Source: Bacteroidales bacterium (GTDB lineage Bacteria > Bacteroidota > Bacteroidia > Bacteroidales > F082). From it: DNA of 44,755 nt. Below the pieces are notes generated by a model. That model had not been told where the DNA came from and made no database searches. It was given only the letters and a program-made list of their open reading frames with translations. The stretch spans positions 1-44,755 of the forward strand of contig JAFZXR010000007.1 in assembly GCA_017616675.1 (NCBI GenBank), given 5' to 3'. A program made the position numbers and the translations under genes. Of the stretch, positions 23,852-35,681 are shown in pieces; position 1 is the first letter of the stretch; every line of letters starts with the position of its first letter.

Positions 23852-26110
23852 CTAAAACCAAAAACCGACGTTGATGAAACCGACAGGTCCCGAGTTGATG
23901 TTCGAGCCCATCAGGCTCACCTCGATAGGACCTATCATGGTGTCGACGCCGAGCGCCAGACCGGCTCCGGCCACGAAGCTGCTGTCGTCGAACCACTCAT
24001 CGTAGACGTCGTTCATATAACCGCAGTCGAAGCTGACAGTGCTGTAGAGATTCTTATAAAAACGCCACTGCCACGACACTCTACCGATGGCGATGTGGTC
24101 GACAATCTTCTCAGTGAAGTTCAAGCCCGTGAAGGTCATGATGTTGTCGTAGTATTTCATCTTCGACTGTCCGCCGACCATAAACTGGTAGAACAGCGGC
24201 ACTTCGGTCTCGCCTATCTTCGTTCCGGCTTCGATGCCGAACTTCAGCGAGTTCTTCTTCCCTATCGCGAAAGCCTTGACGATGCTGCCATTTACGAGGA
24301 ATGACGGCTGCGAACCCACCGTACTCAGCGTTCCGTCGTTGTTGGCACCTTCGAAAAGCAGACATTTGCCTTTCAGGTTGATGCGCCAGCCGCGACGAGC
24401 GAAGTTCGGCACATCTTCGTTGCTATAGAAATAGTTGAAATAAAGGTACGAATAGAACGAATAGTCGGTGCTGAGGCCTCTATCGCCGACGAGGTCTTTC
24501 ATGTGGACGTAGTCGGCCACCGCGCCGAAACGGATCTGCTGCGTCAGCGACGGCACCAGCTGCATGCTGAGGTTGAGACTGTTGCTCTGTATGCTGTAGG
24601 AGTTGGTGATTCGCGTGTTCTCATACTGATTCATCTTCAGGGAGATGACGCTGAGGTCGGCACCCAGGCGGAACACCCTACCCTGACGTTTGTTCAGGCT
24701 CGCCTTAATATATGGGTTCTCAGCGATATTGATGTCGAGGCTCAGAGTGGTGCGGTTCATGGTGTTCCACACGTTTTTCATGGTGTAGTTCACCAGCGCG
24801 CCGATGCCGTAGTTGTTGTCGTAGTGGATGCTGAACGACAACGCCTGGTCCTCGCGTTCCTTGCAGTGCAGCGTCAGGGCCACTCCGTCGGGAGCATCGC
24901 TCATCTCATACCACATATCTTCGTAATATCCTGAAGCACAAAGCTTTAGCACTACTTCCTGGATGTCATCGACCGACATCTTCATAGGCAGTTTTTTGCC
25001 GAACTCACGTTTCACGCTAGCTTTATGCTTTTCGGCTATGCCTTCGACATGAATATCGACAACATTCAGAGTATCAATAGGTTGCAAATGCGGACGATTG
25101 ATCTCGACCGGTTCAAACTCGTTGAGGAAGGTCGCAAGAACCTTCAGACGTGGCAGAAACTCCTGCGCAGCGTCTTCGCCGAACTGCAAAATAGAATCAA
25201 AGTCATTGAACGACAGCATGTTACGACCATGGAGGTTAGGTCTGATATAGATATCACAATGCGCGCGGGCATACAGACTCTCATCGAGCGACGAGAGGTT
25301 CATCATGCTTTCGAGCAGTCCGATGGAGTTGTCGATTTGCGAAGCTGGTATCGTAGCATCTTCGAGGTCGACACCGATGATGATATCGGCTCCGTGTGTC
25401 TTCATGTTACGTACCGGGAAGTTGTTGACCATGCCTCCGTCGACGAGGAGCTTATCGTCCATCGCCACCGGCTTGAAGAAGAACGGTATCGACATGCTCG
25501 CACGCACCGAACGTGCGAGATTACCTGTGTCCATCTCGTATTGGCAGGCGTGTTCCACATCGGTGGCGATGCAGAAAAACGGCACCGATAGCTTGCTGAA
25601 GTCGTGCACGTTACTGGCCGGAAGCATCAGCTTCGACATCAGCAGGTTGACGTATACGCCGTCGACCAGCGACGACTTTACCTTCAGTTTTTTGTTTTTT
25701 ATCGGGAACGTCGCAAGATATTGACGCTCATACATCTTCTGCTCGACAGGCATCAAAATTCGGGGAATCTTGTCGTAGATCACCTGGTTCCAGTCCTGGT
25801 CGCGCACCAGCTTTTCCATGGTGTCGGGATCATAGCCGATGGCGTAGAGAGCACCCATGATGGAGCCTATGCTCGTTCCGGCGATATAATCGACGGGAAT
25901 GCCAGCTTCGTCAATAGCTTTTAAGATTCTTATCTGGGAAAAACCTTTGGCACCGCCTCCGCAAAGCACCACGCCCACCATAGGTCGCTTACGTGCCGAT
26001 TTAGGCTTATCAGTTTTGCTAACTTCTTGAGCTTCAATTTGATAAATAGAGAATAAGCCGATGATTATCATCAGCAGGAAAACTTTGATATTTTTCCTTA
26101 TCTCATTCAT
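23852..26110 (-). CDS. Patatin-like phospholipase with outer-membrane barrel (copy 2)
   Basis: From ATG 26110 this is 752 residues; an in-frame TTG two codons earlier is less likely. It has a signal peptide, a patatin domain with oxyanion motif GGGAKG (51-56), nucleophile GTSIGS (Ser80) and DGG (Asp224) completing the Ser-Asp dyad. A POTRA-like segment and a C-terminal BamA/Omp85-type barrel ending VGFWF follow. The architecture resembles PlpD-type (type Vd) autotransporters, with the lipase passed through or held under the barrel. It is a tandem paralogue of the upstream gene with a 10-nt gap. The catalytic dyad is intact, so a surface or periplasmic lipase is likely. Confidence 0.9.
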   Translation of the reverse strand: MNEIRKNIKVFLLMIIIGLFSIYQIEAQEVSKTDKPKSARKRPMVGVVLCGGGAKGFSQIRILKAIDEAGIPVDYIAGTSIGSIMGALYAIGYDPDTMEKLVRDQDWNQVIYDKIPRILMPVEQKMYERQYLATFPIKNKKLKVKSSLVDGVYVNLLMSKLMLPASNVHDFSKLSVPFFCIATDVEHACQYEMDTGNLARSVRASMSIPFFFKPVAMDDKLLVDGGMVNNFPVRNMKTHGADIIIGVDLEDATIPASQIDNSIGLLESMMNLSSLDESLYARAHCDIYIRPNLHGRNMLSFNDFDSILQFGEDAAQEFLPRLKVLATFLNEFEPVEINRPHLQPIDTLNVVDIHVEGIAEKHKASVKREFGKKLPMKMSVDDIQEVVLKLCASGYYEDMWYEMSDAPDGVALTLHCKEREDQALSFSIHYDNNYGIGALVNYTMKNVWNTMNRTTLSLDINIAENPYIKASLNKRQGRVFRLGADLSVISLKMNQYENTRITNSYSIQSNSLNLSMQLVPSLTQQIRFGAVADYVHMKDLVGDRGLSTDYSFYSYLYFNYFYSNEDVPNFARRGWRINLKGKCLLFEGANNDGTLSTVGSQPSFLVNGSIVKAFAIGKKNSLKFGIEAGTKIGETEVPLFYQFMVGGQSKMKYYDNIMTFTGLNFTEKIVDHIAIGRVSWQWRFYKNLYSTVSFDCGYMNDVYDEWFDDSSFVAGAGLALGVDTMIGPIEVSLMGSNINSGPVGFINVGFWF

Positions 26111-26120
26111 TATCAATTAT

Positions 26121-28418
26121 TTAGAACCAATATCCAACATTTACAAATAAGTTCCACTTATCAACATAATTCGATTTCGATAATTCTAACTCAATAGGGC
26201 CAAGCGGAGTTTTATAGCCAAGTGTCAAACCAGCTCCCATGATAAAATAATCAGGTTCAAACCAATGTTTATATCCTTCGTTGAAATAGTTATCCATGAA
26301 TTCCCAAATGTTCATCGTGATAAAATCTCTGAAATAACCGGCATCACAATTCGCCACAGCGTAGAAATTCTTGTAAAAATTCCATTGCCATGCCGTTTTT
26401 GCGTAAGCGGCATATTCCGTCATAATAGAGACGAACGGAAGTCCAGTGAAACGCATCAGATTATCAAGATAATACATTTTCGATTGTCCGCCAATAAAGA
26501 ACTGATCGTCGAAGTCGAGCATCATTGGGCCGAGACGCATAGCGCCGGCAGCACCTAATCTAAATGCGTGACGCTGGCCTATCGGGAACGACTTCCTGAT
26601 ATTCCCCTGCACGGTGAAATATGGCCTGCTATCTGCATCGCTAAACACTCCGTCGTACATTATTGCTCTACCAATCATCGTGACATTCCAGCCTCGTGTA
26701 GGAAAATCGGTTTGATCTTCATTATTGAAGAAATAATAGCAATACATCTCAGGTTTAAACACATGCTCGGCGACTTCATCTTCCATATCAGGTATGTATT
26801 GCATTTCTTGAGCCATCGAATAATTTGCCTTCACGCCAAACTTAATTGCCTGAGTCACTGTCGGAGATACCTGAAAATACAAATTAAACGCATTTCTCTG
26901 ATACCTAACCTGGTCATAAATTTTTCCAGTCGGATAATAATAATTAACTTTCAGATTCAAGGCCGACACCTCTGCTGTACCGCTTAACATCCTGGTGTAA
27001 CGATGAGTGATTCCCGCCCTAAAATATGGATTTTCGGCAATATTAAGGTCGATATTGTAAGTATAATGCTTGGTTCTGGCGTTCATATTTAAGAGAAGGC
27101 CGATGCCGTAGTTATTGTCATAATGCCCGGCAACAGAAAAATTGAGCGAAGTCCTGTTTTTACAGTGAAGCTGAATGATATTCCCTTCCGGAGTATCTGT
27201 CAGTTCGTACCAAACATTTGAATAATAACCCGTCGAATAAATCTTGACGATTATAGTTTCGATTTCTTCGATAAGAAACTCGTGGGGAAACTCGGTCCCA
27301 AACTCCGACTTCAGTAACCAGGTGTTGTATTCGTCGAGGCCTTCGACATCGACGCCTGCAATCATCACGCGGTCGACCGGCTGGGTGTGATGACGCTCAA
27401 CCTCAAACGGGCCGAGGGCTTGGAGCGAGTCGGCCAGACGTTTCAGCTCGGGGAACTTCTCTCTTGCGCCTTCTTCGCCGCAGTTGATAATCGGACTGAA
27501 GTCGTTGAACGACATCATGTTAGCTTTTCCAAGCTGAGGTCTGATAAGGATATCGCACTCCTCACGTGCCACGTTACTCTTGTCTTGCGAAACCACTGCT
27601 ATCAGTCGTTCGAGCACCTTCAGTGAGTTGTCGAGCACCTCAGGGTCCGACTTGATGATCTCAAGGTCGACGCCTATGATGATGTCGGCACCTTTGGCGC
27701 GCACATTCTGCACTGGGAAGTTGTTGGTGAGACCGCCATCGCAAAGCAGATGTCCTTGATAATCAACAGGTTCGAAGAGGAATGGGATTGACATTGAGGA
27801 ACGTATCGACTGTGCCAGTGAGCCGCTGGTGAACTCTATCGGGTCGGCGGTGATCATATCGGTTCCGATGCATAGGAAAGGCACAGGAAGCTGGCTGAAG
27901 TCACGCTGTTTGTAGGCCGGCATGGTCAGTCGAGTGAGCAGCATGTTGACGTACATGCCGTCGATGAGCGACCTTTTTATCTTCAGCTGGCCTTTTTTGT
28001 AAGGTAAAGTGACGAGATAATGACGTTCGTTGATACGTTTTTCGATTGGTATGAACCTGCGTGGAATCTGGTCTTTCATGATGAGGTTCCAGTCCTGCTC
28101 GGTGCACAGCTTCTGCATCATGTCGGGGTCGTAACCCACGGCGTAGAGGCCGCCGATGATTGAGCCCATGCTCGTTCCCGCGATGTAATCGATCGGGATG
28201 CCGGCTTCTTCTATCACCCTCAGGGCTCCGATATGTGCGAAACCCTTAGCGCCGCCGCCGCTCAGCACCACGCCCACCTTCGGACGATGGCTCACGGTCG
28301 CTGTGGTGTCGGTGGCCGCAGGAGCGATGGTGTCGGTGGCCGCAGAAACGATGGTGTCCTGCGCTAACGTTGAGAACGTCAGCAAACCGATAGCAATTAT
28401 TACCAAAAAACGTTTCAT
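26121..28418 (-). CDS. Patatin-like phospholipase with outer-membrane barrel (copy 1)
   Basis: This is a 765-residue protein with the same order as the next gene: signal peptide (ends TLAQ), an Ala/Thr/Asp linker made of a 24-bp repeat, a patatin domain (GGGAKG 54-59, GTSMGS with Ser83, DGG with Asp227), a POTRA-like region and a barrel ending VNVGYWF. The dyad is complete. It begins 1 nt after the secA stop, so secA, this gene, its paralogue and perhaps pyrH-frr form one run. The barrel half is distinctly more A/T-rich than the patatin half, with a change near 27280. Confidence 0.9.
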   Translation of the reverse strand: MKRFLVIIAIGLLTFSTLAQDTIVSAATDTIAPAATDTTATVSHRPKVGVVLSGGGAKGFAHIGALRVIEEAGIPIDYIAGTSMGSIIGGLYAVGYDPDMMQKLCTEQDWNLIMKDQIPRRFIPIEKRINERHYLVTLPYKKGQLKIKRSLIDGMYVNMLLTRLTMPAYKQRDFSQLPVPFLCIGTDMITADPIEFTSGSLAQSIRSSMSIPFLFEPVDYQGHLLCDGGLTNNFPVQNVRAKGADIIIGVDLEIIKSDPEVLDNSLKVLERLIAVVSQDKSNVAREECDILIRPQLGKANMMSFNDFSPIINCGEEGAREKFPELKRLADSLQALGPFEVERHHTQPVDRVMIAGVDVEGLDEYNTWLLKSEFGTEFPHEFLIEEIETIIVKIYSTGYYSNVWYELTDTPEGNIIQLHCKNRTSLNFSVAGHYDNNYGIGLLLNMNARTKHYTYNIDLNIAENPYFRAGITHRYTRMLSGTAEVSALNLKVNYYYPTGKIYDQVRYQRNAFNLYFQVSPTVTQAIKFGVKANYSMAQEMQYIPDMEDEVAEHVFKPEMYCYYFFNNEDQTDFPTRGWNVTMIGRAIMYDGVFSDADSRPYFTVQGNIRKSFPIGQRHAFRLGAAGAMRLGPMMLDFDDQFFIGGQSKMYYLDNLMRFTGLPFVSIMTEYAAYAKTAWQWNFYKNFYAVANCDAGYFRDFITMNIWEFMDNYFNEGYKHWFEPDYFIMGAGLTLGYKTPLGPIELELSKSNYVDKWNLFVNVGYWF
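28305..28352 (-). repeat. 24-bp in-frame tandem repeat in patatin-barrel linker
   Basis: Two 24-bp units (28305-28328 and 28329-28352, differing at about three positions) plus a partial third encode the peptide repeats IAPAATDT and IVSAATDT just after the signal peptide. The unit length is a multiple of three, so copy-number changes would stay in frame. Confidence 0.8.
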
Positions 28419-28419
28419 C

Positions 28420-31713
<3,294 letters not shown>

Positions 31714-31772
31714 TTTTTCTTATATCTTTTTCGTGAATAAAATTGTCCAAATCAAACTTATCAAAAACTATG

Positions 31773-31780
31773 CAAAAATA
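31773..31780 (-). promoter_or_regulatory. -7 element for secA
   Basis: On the minus strand 31780-31773 reads TATTTTTG followed by CA, a good -7 box in the 74-nt gap upstream of the secA ATG (31713). No TTTG is seen at the -33 distance. Confidence 0.5.
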
Positions 31781-31787
31781 ATAAAAA

Positions 31788-33080
31788 TTATTTATAATTC
31801 GCAATTCTTTTCACATGATAGTCCAAATACTGTTCCGGCGACGGTGCGGGAGCCATTCCAATGCGGTTGTCTTTCTTCAAAATGACGTATGCCGGATATG
31901 TTTTTATGTGATAATCTTCAAGTAATAAAATGTTAAAGTAAAGGTTTAACAAAGGCCATTTATATTTTTGGTTATCAAATAGTTGCAAATATTCGTCAAA
32001 CGATTCATTTGTCGCTATAGTGATGATTTTCACGTTGTCGCCCCATTGTTTTTTCAGTTCGTTCAGAGCGTAGAATTCCTGCTCGACGAGGGGTGTGAGA
32101 TGGTCGACAAATTGCAAAACGACCATGTCATTTTTATAATCTGATAGCTGAATTGTGTTGTCGTTCCGATCTTTCAAAGCGAATGTCGGGGCAGGCGAAT
32201 CGTAGGAAAGCTCGGTTATCTGCTTTTTGACATTCCGAGCTACAAGTCTGTTTTTCAACGACTTAGACGATTTTTCTATTTTTTCTAAAGAAGCTAAAAC
32301 CTGATTTTTGCTTTGCGGGTTGGAATAATACGATTTTTTCAGGTTCATCATCTCCACGAGCTCGCCAATCTGCCAATTTCGTGACAAAAAGTCATCATTT
32401 CTGCCATTCGACTTGAAAAGTTCTGTCAGCACGTCCATATAAGCCGCCTGCGAATACAGCACTTCCTGCTTATCGAAGTAATCGGTTTTGGTTTTCGCTG
32501 GGTTGGCGGTCATCAAGACGGCTGCCTTACGGTATTTTATGAAATCGTTGATATATTTATTCTCTATCTTGCCGAAATTTTGGGTAATCTGGCGGTCGAG
32601 AGTGTCGAGAAGCGACATCTTTCTGCCCTTGTAAATAATGTTAAAGTTTTGGTATAAGTAATCATCGATAAACAACTGAATATCAGTATATTGCAAAAAT
32701 AGATTTCCATCGTCAATCGAGTTGATTTTCAACGTTGGTTTTTCTCTTTCGAAGTACGAAACGTCCTTTTGATTAGGGATGGTTATCTCGAGATTATATT
32801 TGCCGTTTGGACTTAAAATGATGTCGGTGCGCTCGAGGTTTATGGCGATTTGCGCGGGTGTTATCTCTTTTATTTCGGCTTTGAGAGTGAATTTTCCTTC
32901 CTTGTCGGAATGCGTCTCGGCTATCTTGGTCTGCTCGCAGGTAAACATCTCGTCGTAGGCCATGAGGCGCACCAGGGCGTCGGGCACGTTGGTCTTGCCG
33001 ACGATTGTTACGTTTTGTCCGAGCATGAAAATCGGGCACAAAAACGCCAAAATCAGGCCGAAAAGGCGTTTATTTCGCAT
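31788..33080 (-). CDS. TlpA/redoxin-fold exported protein lacking redox cysteines
   Basis: This is a 430-residue protein with a signal peptide (ends FMLGQ). An N-terminal beta-sandwich of the DUF4369/carboxypeptidase-regulatory type (about 23-105) is followed by a helical middle and a C-terminal thioredoxin-like domain (about 292-430). Where TlpA proteins have WCxxC, this protein reads FVDHLTPLVEQE (324-335). The only cysteines are Cys15 (signal peptide) and Cys48. The cis-Pro loop TYPAY (394-398) is retained. It therefore looks like a redox-dead member, perhaps a binding or scaffold protein. It overlaps the end of coaD by 11 nt. Confidence 0.8.
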   Translation of the reverse strand: MRNKRLFGLILAFLCPIFMLGQNVTIVGKTNVPDALVRLMAYDEMFTCEQTKIAETHSDKEGKFTLKAEIKEITPAQIAINLERTDIILSPNGKYNLEITIPNQKDVSYFEREKPTLKINSIDDGNLFLQYTDIQLFIDDYLYQNFNIIYKGRKMSLLDTLDRQITQNFGKIENKYINDFIKYRKAAVLMTANPAKTKTDYFDKQEVLYSQAAYMDVLTELFKSNGRNDDFLSRNWQIGELVEMMNLKKSYYSNPQSKNQVLASLEKIEKSSKSLKNRLVARNVKKQITELSYDSPAPTFALKDRNDNTIQLSDYKNDMVVLQFVDHLTPLVEQEFYALNELKKQWGDNVKIITIATNESFDEYLQLFDNQKYKWPLLNLYFNILLLEDYHIKTYPAYVILKKDNRIGMAPAPSPEQYLDYHVKRIANYK

Positions 33081-33534
33081 AAAAACCTGATTTTTCGGGG
33101 ATAAAACCGGTCAGATCGGCGCCGTTTTTGATAAGGTCGCGCACCACTGTCGACGAGACGCAGCGCAGTGTGGGGTTAGCGAGGAAAAACACCGTCTCCA
33201 CCTCTGGATTCAGCTTTTTGTTGGCTTCAGCGATGACGCTTTCATATTCGAAGTCGGTGGTGTTACGCAGTCCGCGGATGATAAACTGGGCGTTCATCTT
33301 TTTGCAAAAATCGACCGTAAGACCTTGATAACTAACAACTTTCACCTTCGGGTATTCGGCAAAGGTGTTTTCGATCCATTTGATGCGTTTTTCGAGCGGG
33401 AAAGCGTATTTTTTATCGATATTGACTCCTATCGCGATGATTATCTCGTCGAAGAGCGGCAATGCTTGAAGCACGATGTCTTCATGTCCGCGTGTTATCG
33501 GGTCGAAGGAGCCGGCAAAGACTGCAGTTTTCAT
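33070..33534 (-). CDS. coaD: Phosphopantetheine adenylyltransferase
   Basis: From ATG 33534 this is 154 residues; the open frame extends 11 codons further but those residues are not family-like. CoaD transfers AMP to 4'-phosphopantetheine in coenzyme A synthesis. Visible motifs are FAGSFDPITRGH (nucleotidyltransferase TxGH), RGLRNTTDFEYE and SSTVVRDLI. Length is normal. The 3' end overlaps the TlpA-like gene by 11 nt, suggesting coupled translation. Confidence 0.96.
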   Translation of the reverse strand: MKTAVFAGSFDPITRGHEDIVLQALPLFDEIIIAIGVNIDKKYAFPLEKRIKWIENTFAEYPKVKVVSYQGLTVDFCKKMNAQFIIRGLRNTTDFEYESVIAEANKKLNPEVETVFFLANPTLRCVSSTVVRDLIKNGADLTGFIPEKSGFYAK

Positions 33535-33564
33535 TGTTTTAAATTTACACATATTAATAACGTG

Positions 33565-33572
33565 CAAATTTA
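33565..33572 (-). promoter_or_regulatory. -7 element for coaD
   Basis: On the minus strand 33572-33565 reads TAAATTTG followed by CA, 30 nt upstream of ATG 33534. Its position supports that ATG over the upstream in-frame one at 33567, which lies inside the -7 box. No clear -33 box. Confidence 0.55.
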
Positions 33573-33598
33573 CAAAAAATTTGATATTTTTCGTCTAA

Positions 33599-33973
33599 TT
33601 ACTTGATTTTTGCCATAAATCTTTCGATGTCAACGATATAGCGGATGTGGGTGCCCTCGCCTATCAGTCCGTCGTCGTCGGATGCCGACACTCTGAATGT
33701 CAGCTTGCGGCCGTCGATTTCTTCGAGTATGGCGGTTGCTTTTATCGTGGCGCCGAGTTTTGAAGGTTTTATGTGCGATGTGCTGATATGGGCGCCCACC
33801 GTCGACGAGCCTTTTGGCAGATCGTTCTCAACGGCCGTCATCGCTGCATTTTCCATCAATCCTATCATTGCAGGCGTTGCAAACACGTCTAACCCTCCAG
33901 AGCCGTAAGTTCGGGCGGTGTTGCTGGCATTTACAGTCGTTGTCGAAGTATGAGATAATCCGATTTTAAGCAT
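33599..33973 (-). CDS. Hotdog-fold thioesterase (FlK-like)
   Basis: This is a 124-residue single hotdog domain. The pattern FATPAMIGLMENAA with a later SHIKPS gives Thr33, Glu41 and His67, with spacings equal to the Thr-Glu-His triad of fluoroacetyl-CoA thioesterase (8 and 26 residues). It most likely hydrolyses a small acyl-CoA; the substrate is not visible from sequence, and fluoroacetate itself is improbable here. It lies between the nudix gene and coaD, which could mean CoA-related housekeeping. Confidence 0.85.
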   Translation of the reverse strand: MLKIGLSHTSTTTVNASNTARTYGSGGLDVFATPAMIGLMENAAMTAVENDLPKGSSTVGAHISTSHIKPSKLGATIKATAILEEIDGRKLTFRVSASDDDGLIGEGTHIRYIVDIERFMAKIK

Positions 33974-33987
33974 AGTGATATTTTTTG

Positions 33988-33995
33988 CAAAGATA
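33988..33995 (-). promoter_or_regulatory. -7 element for the thioesterase
   Basis: On the minus strand 33995-33988 reads TATCTTTG followed by CA, 15 nt upstream of ATG 33973. The leader would be very short. Confidence 0.5.
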
Positions 33996-34002
33996 AGGAA
34001 AT

Positions 34003-34611
34003 TTATCCGATTTGGGCGACTATCTCTGGGACCAGCGTCTTTAACGATGCAAAGGTCTTTTTTTCAAAATCCGTAACTCCTTGTTTATCAACAAGATAAA
34101 CCTTGGTGATTCCTTCTTCGGTTTGAGGGATGGATTTCATTCCTGATTTGGTTTGCATCAGGAACCAGCTGGTTTTCTTGATAGTCCATTGATTGTCAAG
34201 GAGATAGCAGTGCCAGGTTGAAGGCAGTTCATTGATGATTTCGAGGTCGGTGATGCCGGTTTCCTCCTCCACTTCGCGCAAAGCGGCGACCTCGGGCGAC
34301 TCGCCACGTTCGATATGTCCCTTCGGGAGATCGGGAATGCCGTTTCTTTCAATCGCAACAAACTGATTATCAATGATTACCACTCCGCCGGCAGCAGGAG
34401 CCTGACGGAAAATCTTCTTTATCGCGCAAGCCAGCTTTTCGCCGTCGACGTCGCCCAAATCGAGGCAATCGACCGTTTCATCGGCCAGCCACGACCTGAT
34501 TTTCGCGGCCAAATCGTCACAATTTTTAACATCTTTATTATCAACCAATAACAAATTTTCGCAAAAATTATTTGCGATTAATCTCCGATTATTACAAAAA
34601 AGTCTGTACAT
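34003..34611 (-). CDS. NUDIX hydrolase
   Basis: From ATG 34611 (MYRLFCNNRRLIANNF...) this is 202 residues; a longer frame to 34647 would run into pyrE. A full 23-residue Nudix box lies at 98-120 (starts GHIERGE, ends REVEEETGI) with all metal-binding glutamates. An N-terminal domain of about 70 residues precedes it. The substrate is unknown; DIPP/Ap4A-type or nucleotide-sugar hydrolysis is possible. The gene diverges from pyrE, and its ATG lies within the pyrE -7 box. Confidence 0.85.
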   Translation of the reverse strand: MYRLFCNNRRLIANNFCENLLLVDNKDVKNCDDLAAKIRSWLADETVDCLDLGDVDGEKLACAIKKIFRQAPAAGGVVIIDNQFVAIERNGIPDLPKGHIERGESPEVAALREVEEETGITDLEIINELPSTWHCYLLDNQWTIKKTSWFLMQTKSGMKSIPQTEEGITKVYLVDKQGVTDFEKKTFASLKTLVPEIVAQIG

Positions 34612-34614
34612 TTG
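34607..34614 (+). promoter_or_regulatory. -7 element for pyrE
   Basis: TACATTTG at 34607-34614, followed by CA, is a good TAnnTTTG box 21 nt before the pyrE ATG (34636). It overlaps the start codon of the divergent nudix gene. No TTTG at the -33 distance. Confidence 0.55.
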
Positions 34615-34635
34615 CACAAAAATTAATAGACAAAT

Positions 34636-35286
34636 ATGAACGAACAAGAGACCGCTTTAGCATTAGCGAATTTCCTGCTGCAAATTAAAGCAATAAAATT
34701 GAATCCTGCAAGTCCTTTTACATGGGCAAGCGGATTAAAGTCGCCGATTTACTGTGACAACCGCATAACTCTGTCGTATCCGAACATCAGAACGTTCATC
34801 CGCGAGGCTTTCGTGAAGAAATGCATCGAGCGTTACGGCAAGCCGGATCTCATCGCAGGCGTGGCTACAGGCGGCATCCCGCAAGGCGCTTTGGTGGCCC
34901 AGGACCTCGGTCTCCCGTTCTGCTACGTCCGTTCGGAAGCTAAGTCGCACGGCCTCAACAACCAAGTCGAAGGAATAGTCCCTCAAGGCGCTTCGGTGGT
35001 GGTGATCGAAGACCTTGTATCGACAGGAAAATCAAGCCTTGCGGCAGTTGAAGCACTTCGCGAGAAAGGCGCCAACGTGAAAGGCATGATGGCCATCTTC
35101 ACCTACCAGCTCGACGCTGCGACAGAGGCATTCAAGAAGGCCAACTGCGACCTTGTAACCATCAGTAATTACGAGGCTTTGATAAAGAAAGCAGTGGAAG
35201 AAAATTACGTGAGCGACGACCAGATGGCAAGCCTCATCGAATGGAGAAAAAGTCCGCAAGCGTGGTCTGATGCACATCAAAACTAA
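34636..35286 (+). CDS. pyrE: Orotate phosphoribosyltransferase
   Basis: This is a 216-residue type I phosphoribosyltransferase that converts orotate and PRPP to OMP in pyrimidine synthesis. The PRPP-binding motif VVVIEDLVSTGKSS is clear, with KSPIYCDNR near the N-terminus and the flexible loop RSEAKSHG. Length is normal. The SRPBCC gene follows after 5 nt. Confidence 0.96.
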   Translation: MNEQETALALANFLLQIKAIKLNPASPFTWASGLKSPIYCDNRITLSYPNIRTFIREAFVKKCIERYGKPDLIAGVATGGIPQGALVAQDLGLPFCYVRSEAKSHGLNNQVEGIVPQGASVVVIEDLVSTGKSSLAAVEALREKGANVKGMMAIFTYQLDAATEAFKKANCDLVTISNYEALIKKAVEENYVSDDQMASLIEWRKSPQAWSDAHQN

Positions 35287-35291
35287 TCAAT

Positions 35292-35681
35292 ATGTTAATA
35301 CAATCTCAATACGTTGATAACAGCAAGAGCGAGCAGGAGTTTTTCGGCATCGTAAGCGACATGCGTAACATCCCTGCCCTTTTGCCCGAACAGGCCACCA
35401 ATGTGCAGGCCGACGAGGACAATATTTCGTTTACAGTGCAAGGAACAGGTAGCGTCGCACTGCGCGTAAGTCAAAGAATCACTTACAGTTTGGTGCAATT
35501 AGTGCCGGTCAGCAAGACTCCTTTCCAATTCGTGCTGAACATTAAAATTGCCGGACTTGGCAACAACTGCCGCGTGATGATCGAAATCGACACCGACCTG
35601 AATCCGCTGATGGTTATGATGGCTAAACGCCCGCTTCAGAACCTCGTGGACATGATGGCGGAAAAAACTGTAACTCTTTAA
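35292..35681 (+). CDS. SRPBCC-like small protein
   Basis: This is a 129-residue protein without a signal peptide. Its pattern (N-terminal helix-like start, antiparallel strands, long C-terminal helix PLQNLVDMMAEK) suggests a START/SRPBCC hydrophobic-pocket fold. It directly follows pyrE, an arrangement I recall in Bacteroidetes. Function unknown; binding of a hydrophobic ligand is an inference from the fold. Its last 59 nt overlap birA on the opposite strand. Confidence 0.75.
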   Translation: MLIQSQYVDNSKSEQEFFGIVSDMRNIPALLPEQATNVQADEDNISFTVQGTGSVALRVSQRITYSLVQLVPVSKTPFQFVLNIKIAGLGNNCRVMIEIDTDLNPLMVMMAKRPLQNLVDMMAEKTVTL

